From NCBI GenBank assembly GCA_022703505.1, contig JAKLDN010000002.1, positions 372,001 through 436,000 of the forward strand: DNA of 64,000 nt. The letters run 5' to 3'. This DNA is from Spirochaetota bacterium. GTDB taxonomy: Bacteria; Spirochaetota; Spirochaetia; Treponematales; UBA12059. Of this stretch, positions 54,943-64,000 are shown piece by piece; the stretch's first letter is position 1, and the number at the start of each line of letters is the position of its first letter. The notes below the pieces were generated by a model, which saw only the letters and a list, made by a program, of their open reading frames with translations, did no database searches and was not told where the DNA came from. A program made the translations under genes and the position numbers.

Positions 54943-55374
54943 ATGGCGAAAAAGAAGGTAACTGCGATCATCAAGTTGCAGTGCCCGGCCGGCAAGGCGA
55001 CGCCGGCTCCCCCCGTAGGACCTGCCCTCGGTCCCCACGGGGTCTCCGCTCCCCAGTTCTGTCAGCAGTTCAACGACAGGACCAAGGGGATGGAGGCCGG
55101 TCTCACGATTCCGGTCATCATCACGGTCTACGGCGACAAGACCTTCACCTTCATCACCAAGACGCCCCCGGCGTCGGTGCTGATCAAGAAGTCGATCGGC
55201 CTGGACAAGGGTTCTCCGGTCTCCCACAAGCAGAAGGTGGGAAAGATTTCCAAGGCCAAGATCGAGGAAATCGCCAAGATGAAGATGGCGGACCTGTCCG
55301 CCAACGACCTGGCGGCGGCATCCAAGATCATAGCCGGAACGGCCCGCAGCATGGGCGTGGAAGTGGAGTGGTAG
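54943..55374 (+). CDS. rplK: Ribosomal protein uL11
   Basis: 143 residues. N-terminal [17 protein letters not shown] is the conserved Pro-rich segment and the C-terminal ARSMGVEVE contacts 23S rRNA at the GTPase centre. The ATG at 54943 lies behind AAAGGAGCAGAAG. rplA starts four bases after the stop. Confidence 0.97.
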   Translation: MAKKKVTAIIKLQCPAGKATPAPPVGPALGPHGVSAPQFCQQFNDRTKGMEAGLTIPVIITVYGDKTFTFITKTPPASVLIKKSIGLDKGSPVSHKQKVGKISKAKIEEIAKMKMADLSANDLAAASKIIAGTARSMGVEVEW

Positions 55375-55378
55375 ACCG

Positions 55379-56062
55379 ATGAAGCGCGGAAAGAACTACG
55401 ACGCGGCGGTCAAGAAAGTGGACCGCTCCAAGGAATACCAGGCCTCCGAGGCCTGCGCCCTTGTCAAGGAAATGAAGTACGCCAAGTTCGACGAGACCGT
55501 GGAAGCCCACGTCCGGCTCAACCTCAAGAAGAGCCAGACGGTCCGGGACACGGTCCTCTTCCCCAACCAGTTCCGGGCGGAAAAGCGGATCGTGGTGTTC
55601 TGCAAGCCCGACAAGGCCAAGGAAGCCCTGGACGCCGGCGCCCTGGAGGCCGGGGACGACGCCCTCATCGAGAAGGTGAAGGGCGGCTGGCTCGACTTCG
55701 ACGTGGCCGTCGCCACGCCGGACATGATGAAGGACGTCGGCAAGCTGGGCATGGTCCTGGGCCGCCGGGGCCTCATGCCGAACCCCAAGACCGGCACGGT
55801 GACCCACGACGTGGCCGCGGCCATCGCCGAACTGCGCAAGGGCCGGACCGAGTTCCGTAGCGACAAGTCCAACATCGTCCACATCGCGGTGGGCAAGGTC
55901 TCCATGGAGCCCGCCAAGATCGGGGAGAACCTGGAGATCCTGCTGGCCGAGATCGCCCGTAAGCGGCCAAGCGACACCAAGGGCGACTTCATCCAGTCCG
56001 TATACGTCGCCTCCACCATGGGGCCCGGCGTGCGGGTCGCCGCCGGCAAGAGCGAGAGGTAA
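55379..56062 (+). CDS. rplA: Ribosomal protein uL1
   Basis: 227 residues, full length. LVKEMKYAKFDETVEAHVRL, GRRGLMPNPKTGTVT and GKVSM motifs are intact. L1 stalk protein and, in other bacteria, a translational repressor of rplK-rplA. Confidence 0.97.
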   Translation: MKRGKNYDAAVKKVDRSKEYQASEACALVKEMKYAKFDETVEAHVRLNLKKSQTVRDTVLFPNQFRAEKRIVVFCKPDKAKEALDAGALEAGDDALIEKVKGGWLDFDVAVATPDMMKDVGKLGMVLGRRGLMPNPKTGTVTHDVAAAIAELRKGRTEFRSDKSNIVHIAVGKVSMEPAKIGENLEILLAEIARKRPSDTKGDFIQSVYVASTMGPGVRVAAGKSER

Positions 56063-56065
56063 GCC

Positions 56066-56596
56066 ATGGCAATGCGAGCTACGAAACTGCAGCCTTCCAA
56101 GACGGAGGCCATCGGCGACCTCAGGAAGAAGATCGCCGAGAGCAAGGACTTCCTGTTCGCCGACTACCGCGGGCTCACGGTCGAGCAGATCACGGGCCTG
56201 CGGAAGCAGCTGCGGGCGAAGAATTCCTATTTCCACGTCGTGAAGAACAACTTCGCCCGGATCGCCTTCGAGGAGGGCGGATACCCGGACGTCAGCACCC
56301 TGCTCACGGGGCCGACGGCCGTCGCCTTCGCCAAGGCGGATTCCAACGAGATCGCGAAGATCCTGGTGGACTTCTCCAAGGAGGCGCCGGTCAAGCTCAA
56401 GGGCGGCCTCGTGGACAAGGCCTTCTACGACAAGACCATGATCGAGGCCTTCTCCCGTCTGCCGGGCAAGAGCCAGCTCATCTCCATGCTCATGTCCGCC
56501 ATGAACGGGCCCGTGCAGAACCTGGTCTACGTCCTCAACGCCGTGCCCAGCAAACTGGTTCGGACGCTGAAGGCCGTGGAGGAGTCCAAGCGCTGA
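56066..56596 (+). CDS. rplJ: Ribosomal protein uL10
   Basis: 176 residues. FADYRGLTVEQITGLRKQLR and FHVVKNNFARIAF match L10, the base of the L7/L12 stalk. Ribosome site GAGAGG. The stop codon lies inside a perfect 13-bp hairpin, and a terminator-like stem follows, which sets rplL apart. Confidence 0.96.
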   Translation: MAMRATKLQPSKTEAIGDLRKKIAESKDFLFADYRGLTVEQITGLRKQLRAKNSYFHVVKNNFARIAFEEGGYPDVSTLLTGPTAVAFAKADSNEIAKILVDFSKEAPVKLKGGLVDKAFYDKTMIEAFSRLPGKSQLISMLMSAMNGPVQNLVYVLNAVPSKLVRTLKAVEESKR

Positions 56597-56614
56597 CCTT
56601 GGGTCAGCGCTTGG
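56586..56614 (+). other. 13-bp hairpin over the rplJ stop codon
   Basis: CCAAGCGCTGACC-TTG-GGTCAGCGCTTGG, perfectly paired and containing the TGA of rplJ. It may stabilise the rplJ mRNA end or affect termination. Confidence 0.7.
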
Positions 56615-56616
56615 CG

Positions 56617-56642
56617 CGACGAACTGACGTTCGTCGATTTTT
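56617..56642 (+). terminator. Intrinsic terminator or attenuator between rplJ and rplL
   Basis: CGACGAAC-TGAC-GTTCGTCG followed by A and five T. It is a canonical stem with T-tract, the clearest in the window. A third GC-rich stem (GGCGCGG..CCGCGCC, about 56650-56672) follows. Confidence 0.75.
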
Positions 56643-56849
56643 AAAAAGGGCGCGGGCCGAAGGGGCCGCGCCGGCAATTGTTGGGACGTGAGGGTGGCGG
56701 TAGTACGGTGGCATTCGGTCCACCGTCCACCGTCCACCGTTCACCGATACGGCGTTCAGGCTTCGTCGCTGTCGTCCTGTCCGCCTGAGTTCCGGCCCCC
56801 GGCCGGCGTCCCCCGTGGGGGATGAAACCTGTCCGAAGGAGAAGTTAAT
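56643..56849 (+). other. rplJ-rplL intergenic region
   Basis: About 200 bases with a GC stem, a small hairpin ACGGTGG..CCACCGT near 56705 and a short direct repeat of TCCACCG. The ribosome site AAGGAG lies before rplL. A promoter for rplL would be expected here, but none stands out. Confidence 0.45.
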
Positions 56850-57239
56850 ATGGCAGCGCTCAGCAAGGATCAGATTCTCGACGCCATCGCGAACATGACC
56901 GTTCTCGAGGTTTCCGAGCTCGTCAAGGCCATGGAGGAGAAGTTCGGCGTGACCGCCGCCGCCCCCGTCGCCGTGGCCGCCGCCGGCGCCGCCGGCGCCG
57001 CCGCCGCTCCCGCGGAGGAGAAGACCGAGTTCACCGTCATCCTCAAGGGCGGCGTGCCCGCGGACAAGAAGATCGCGATCATCAAGGAAGTCCGCGCCAT
57101 CACCGGCCTGGGCCTCAAGGAGGCCAAGGACCTGGTGGAAGCCGGGGACAAGGCCCTCAAGGAGAACGTTTCCAAGGACGAGGCCGAGAAGGTCAAGAAG
57201 CAGATCACCGATGCCGGCGGCGCCGTCGAGGTGAAGTAA
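56850..57239 (+). CDS. rplL: Ribosomal protein bL12 (L7/L12)
   Basis: 129 residues. N-terminal dimerisation part, Ala/Pro-rich hinge ([20 protein letters not shown]) and the C-terminal domain with [20 protein letters not shown] that recruits translation factors. Complete. Confidence 0.97.
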   Translation: MAALSKDQILDAIANMTVLEVSELVKAMEEKFGVTAAAPVAVAAAGAAGAAAAPAEEKTEFTVILKGGVPADKKIAIIKEVRAITGLGLKEAKDLVEAGDKALKENVSKDEAEKVKKQITDAGGAVEVK

Positions 57240-57576
57240 GCTCTTGGCGGACGAGACGAGTCAGCCTCTGCCCCCGCGGCCGTCCCAGGCCACGGGGGAC
57301 GGGTTCCGGGCGTAGGCCGCCCGGAACCCTTTCGCGCTGGAAGGCGGATCGAGGATCGGCGGCGAGCCGCCGGTCCCGGTCTACCGGAAGGCGGCGGCTC
57401 CCTGGGGGCATCCGCCTCCAGGGCCGTGCAGGATGCCGGCAAGCCCGTACGAGGGTTTGCGGTCAGCCTGCAAGGTATCGGCCGGCCGGGGATTTGGGGG
57501 AAGCCCGCGGGGGTTTCCCGCCCCGGGAATGTAAGAATGGCGCGCTCTGGCAGCAGCTCTCACGAGGGGGGTACGG
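57240..57576 (+). other. rplL-rpoB intergenic region with hairpin
   Basis: 337 bases. A perfect 12-bp stem GGGTTCCGGGCG/CGCCCGGAACCC (57301-57329) followed by TTT could terminate or attenuate after rplL. Further GC-rich repeats of GGATCGGCGGCG type follow. A ribosome site (GAGGGGG) stands before rpoB. No certain promoter. Confidence 0.6.
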
Positions 57577-61071
<3,495 letters not shown>

Positions 61072-61086
61072 AGGACTTCGCAGGAA

Positions 61087-61228
61087 TTCACCACGGAGAT
61101 CACGGAGGGCACGGAGATAAGATGGAGTGGAAGAAAGTGAGGGAGATAGACCTCGGAGGCTTCAGCCCCGAGACCGCTACACCCCTTTCATTTCTCTTCT
61201 CCGTGTACTCCGTGTCCTCCGTGGTTGA
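61087..61228. repeat. CACGGAG-type inverted repeat between rpoB and rpoC
   Basis: Left arm 61087-61122 reads ACCACGGAG-AT-CACGGAG-GG-CACGGAG; the right arm (61193-61228) is its near-complement, ACCACGGAG-GA-CACGGAG-TA-CACGGAG on the opposite strand. About 70 unrelated bases separate them. CACGGAG triplet repeats of this kind are, as I recall, scattered in many environmental bacterial genomes; a one-armed remnant is at 30528. Confidence 0.8.
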
Positions 61229-61268
61229 TTCCGACAACAGCCCCATTTGTATGGCGGAGGGGATTTAG

Positions 61269-64000
61269 ATGCGGGATATCCAGGATTTTGATTCCATAAT
61301 GATCCAGTTGGCCTCGCCGGACATGATCCGGGCGTGGAGCTACGGCGAGGTCAAGAAGCCCGAGACCATCAACTACCGCACCCTGAGGCCCGAGAAGGAC
61401 GGCCTCTTCTGCGAGCGGATCTTCGGCACCACCAAGGAATGGGAGTGCTACTGCGGCAAGTTCAAGAGCATCCGCTACAAGGGCGTGATCTGCGACCGCT
61501 GCGGCGTCGAGGTGACCCACTTCAAGGTCCGCCGGGAGCGCATGGGCCACATCGAGCTGGCCTCCCCGGTGTCCCACATCTGGTTCTACCGCTCCGTGCC
61601 AAGCCGCATGGGGCTCCTCCTGGACATCCCCGTGGCGGCCCTCCGCTCGGTCCTCTACTACGAAAAGTTCATCGTCATCGATCCGGGCGACACGGACCTC
61701 AAGAAGATGCAGCTCCTCACGGAGGAGGAGTACTACGAGGCCCAGGACCGCTACGGCGGGGCCTTCTCCGCGGGCATGGGCGCCGAGGCCATCCGCTCCC
61801 TCCTGGAGCAGATCGACCTGGAGCAGATGGCCGCGGAGCTCCGGGCCAAGATGATCGAGAAGGGCGCCAAGAGCGACAAGCGCCTGCTGAAGCGCATCGA
61901 GATCGTCGAGTCCTTCCGGACCTCCCAGAACCGGCCGGAGTGGATGATCCTGGACGTGATCCCCGTGATCCCCCCGGAGATCCGCCCCATGGTCCAGCTG
62001 GACGGCGGACGCTTCGCCACCTCCGACCTGAACGACCTGTACCGCCGGGTGATCAACCGGAACAACCGCCTCAAGCGCCTCCAGTCCCTGAACGCCCCGG
62101 ACATCATCATCCGGAACGAGAAGCGGATGCTCCAGGAGGCGGTGGACGCCCTCTTCGACAACTCCAAGAAGAAGCGGGTGGTCAAGGGAGCCTCTAATCG
62201 CCCCCTGAAGTCCATCTCGGACATGCTCAAGGGCAAGCAGGGCCGGTTCCGCCAGAACCTCCTCGGAAAGCGCGTGGACTATTCCGGCCGCTCGGTGATC
62301 GTGGTCGGCCCGGAGCTCAAGATGCACCAGTGCGGCCTCCCGACCAAGATGGCCCTGGAGCTCTTCAAGCCCTTCATCATGAAGAAGCTGGTGGAGAAGG
62401 ACGTCGTCTACAACATCAAGAAGGCCAAGATGCTGGTGGAGCAGGAGACCCCCGAGGTCTTCGCGGTCCTGGACGAGGTCGTGCGGGAGCACCCGGTCCT
62501 GCTGAACCGCGCCCCGACCCTCCACCGCCTGGGCATCCAGGCCTTCGAGCCGGTCCTGGTCGAGGGCAAGGCCATCAAGCTCCACCCCCTGGTCTGCCAC
62601 GCCTACAACGCGGACTTCGACGGCGACCAGATGGCGGTCCACGTCCCCCTGACCCACGCGGCCCAGGCGGAGTGCTGGACCCTGATGCTCTCCAGCCGGA
62701 ACCTCCTCAACCCCGCCAACGGCAAGACCATCGTCTTCCCCTCCCAGGACATGGTCCTGGGCATCAACTTCCTGACCAAGGACAAGGCCAAGGGAAAGGG
62801 CGAGGGTCGGCGCTACTCCTCCTCGGAGGAGGCCGTCATGGCCTGCGAGGCCCGGGCCCTGGACTGGGAAGCCCTGATCAAGGTGCCCGTTGCCAAGACC
62901 CCGGTCTGGACCGCGGTGGGCAAGGAGGTGGAGGTCAAGGACGGGCTGCTCGTGACCACCGCGGGCCGGCTCCTCCTGAACGACGCCCTGCCCCCGGAGG
63001 TCCCGTTCATCAACTTCCAGATGGGCGACAAGGAGCTCCGTTCCCTGATCGAGAAGGTCTACAAGACCCGGGGTCCCTACGTCTGCGTGACCATGCTGGA
63101 CGCCATCAAGGACATGGGCTTCCGGTACGCCACCTTCTTCGGGGCCACCATCGGCATGGACGACATCGTCGTGCCCGCGGAAAAGCAGGGCATGATCGAG
63201 GACGCCAACAAGCAGGTGGACGCCATCCAGAAGCAGTACCTGGCCGGACACATCACCCAGGAGGAGCGGTACAACCGCGTGGTCGAGGTCTGGTCCAAGA
63301 CCAACGAGGACCTGACCGCGGTGATGATGAAGGTCCTGGAGAAGGACAAGGCCGGGTTCAACAACATCCACATGATGGCCCACTCCGGTGCGCGCGGAAG
63401 CCGCAACCAGATCCGCCAGCTGGCGGGCATGCGCGGCCTGATGGCCAAGCCCTCGGGGGACATCATCGAGCTGCCCATCCGCTCGAACTTCAAGGAAGGG
63501 CTGTCGGTCATCGAGTTCTTCATCTCCACGAACGGCGCCCGGAAGGGCCTGGCGGACACGGCCCTCAAGACCGCGGACGCCGGCTACCTGACCCGCCGCC
63601 TGGTGGACATCTCCCAGGACGTGGTCATCAACGAGGTGGACTGCGGGACCATCAACGGCATCGTCCAGCGGGCCATCAAGGACGGCGAGGAGGTCGTGAC
63701 CTCCCTTAAGGAGCGCATCGTCGGCCGCTTCACCCTGGAGCGGATCAAGCACCCGATCACCGGCGAGGTGATCGTGGACGTCAACGACGAGATCACCGAG
63801 GAGATCGCCCAGGCGATCGAGGACGCGGGGATCGAGCAGGTCACCATCCGCACGGTCCTGACCTGCGAAGCCCGCCACGGGGTCTGCCGCATGTGCTACG
63901 GCCGCAACCTGGCCACGGGCCGGGCGGTGGAGATCGGCGAGGCGGTGGGCATCATAGCCGCCCAGTCCATCGGCCAGCCGGGAACCCAGCTGACCATGCG
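61269..64000 (+). CDS. rpoC: RNA polymerase beta' subunit (3' end outside window)
   Basis: Open from the ATG at 61269 (behind GGAGGGG) to the end of the window, 910 codons. Zinc-binding N-terminus (CYCGKFKS...CDRCGVEV), the catalytic [12 protein letters not shown], the bridge-helix region [23 protein letters not shown], and the second zinc site [13 protein letters not shown] are all present. The start codon and N-terminus [12 protein letters not shown] agree with spirochaete RpoC. A CACGGAG repeat lies between it and rpoB. Confidence 0.97.
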   Translation, partial: MRDIQDFDSIMIQLASPDMIRAWSYGEVKKPETINYRTLRPEKDGLFCERIFGTTKEWECYCGKFKSIRYKGVICDRCGVEVTHFKVRRERMGHIELASPVSHIWFYRSVPSRMGLLLDIPVAALRSVLYYEKFIVIDPGDTDLKKMQLLTEEEYYEAQDRYGGAFSAGMGAEAIRSLLEQIDLEQMAAELRAKMIEKGAKSDKRLLKRIEIVESFRTSQNRPEWMILDVIPVIPPEIRPMVQLDGGRFATSDLNDLYRRVINRNNRLKRLQSLNAPDIIIRNEKRMLQEAVDALFDNSKKKRVVKGASNRPLKSISDMLKGKQGRFRQNLLGKRVDYSGRSVIVVGPELKMHQCGLPTKMALELFKPFIMKKLVEKDVVYNIKKAKMLVEQETPEVFAVLDEVVREHPVLLNRAPTLHRLGIQAFEPVLVEGKAIKLHPLVCHAYNADFDGDQMAVHVPLTHAAQAECWTLMLSSRNLLNPANGKTIVFPSQDMVLGINFLTKDKAKGKGEGRRYSSSEEAVMACEARALDWEALIKVPVAKTPVWTAVGKEVEVKDGLLVTTAGRLLLNDALPPEVPFINFQMGDKELRSLIEKVYKTRGPYVCVTMLDAIKDMGFRYATFFGATIGMDDIVVPAEKQGMIEDANKQVDAIQKQYLAGHITQEERYNRVVEVWSKTNEDLTAVMMKVLEKDKAGFNNIHMMAHSGARGSRNQIRQLAGMRGLMAKPSGDIIELPIRSNFKEGLSVIEFFISTNGARKGLADTALKTADAGYLTRRLVDISQDVVINEVDCGTINGIVQRAIKDGEEVVTSLKERIVGRFTLERIKHPITGEVIVDVNDEITEEIAQAIEDAGIEQVTIRTVLTCEARHGVCRMCYGRNLATGRAVEIGEAVGIIAAQSIGQPGTQLTM

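Overview
The window is a very GC-rich chromosomal segment with no phage, insertion sequence, CRISPR array or rRNA. It most likely comes from a spirochaete (Spirochaetota, Treponema-like relatives). The case rests on the gene order rpmG, tRNA-Trp, secE, nusG, rplK-rplA-rplJ-rplL, rpoB, rpoC at the right end, on a HATPase-HDOD protein of a type I associate with treponemes, and on many lipoproteins. The species cannot be named from sequence alone.

Layout. 1-4.3 kb: tail of a cyclase-like protein, a rubrerythrin-like protein, a diacylglycerol-kinase-family protein, glutaminase and a PLP racemase. 4.2-12 kb: a leftward copper block (copA, csoR, a lipoprotein, response regulator, histidine kinase) behind a promoter with a CsoR-type operator, preceded by a fused HMA/SafE/cupredoxin gene. 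12-18 kb: TtcA-like protein, PrsW-like protein, ZupT, ABC-F ATPase, SH3-like lipoprotein. 18-25.5 kb: a tightly overlapping operon ROK kinase, Ppx, Ppk1, FeoB, DtxR-FeoA fusion. 25.6-30.5 kb: DUF4015 glycosidase-like protein, metallophosphoesterase, HD protein, DUF2007 protein. 31.5-41.2 kb: an exopolysaccharide-type locus with a beta-barrel protein, a STAS protein, a PP2C/ATPase switch protein, a three-domain pseudo-enzyme, a HEAT-glycosyltransferase fusion and a facing lipoprotein deacetylase. 41-53 kb: VanY-type peptidase, BASS transporter, HATPase-HDOD protein, a GNAT/propeller/Lon-like operon, HAD phosphatase, MurJ. 53-64 kb: two tRNAs and the ribosomal/RNA polymerase cluster; rpoC runs off the end.

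Four things stand out. (1) Two families of about 140-147 bp multi-hairpin elements, six copies in all, sit at gene ends; every copy has one CTAG edge that supplies the TAG stop codon of a neighbouring gene, and their arms look like bidirectional terminators. (2) Most lead genes have a sigma70-type -10 box only 6-7 bases before the start codon, often with a -35 at 17-18 bases and no ribosome site, which implies widespread leaderless mRNA. (3) The exopolysaccharide locus pairs a STAS/PP2C partner switch with a protein whose diiron, GGDEF and receiver domains have all lost key residues. (4) Tandem copies of the 3' end of tRNA-Thr, with enlarged T-arm hairpins, follow the tRNA gene.

All domain and family names come from reading motifs by eye; no database search was run.
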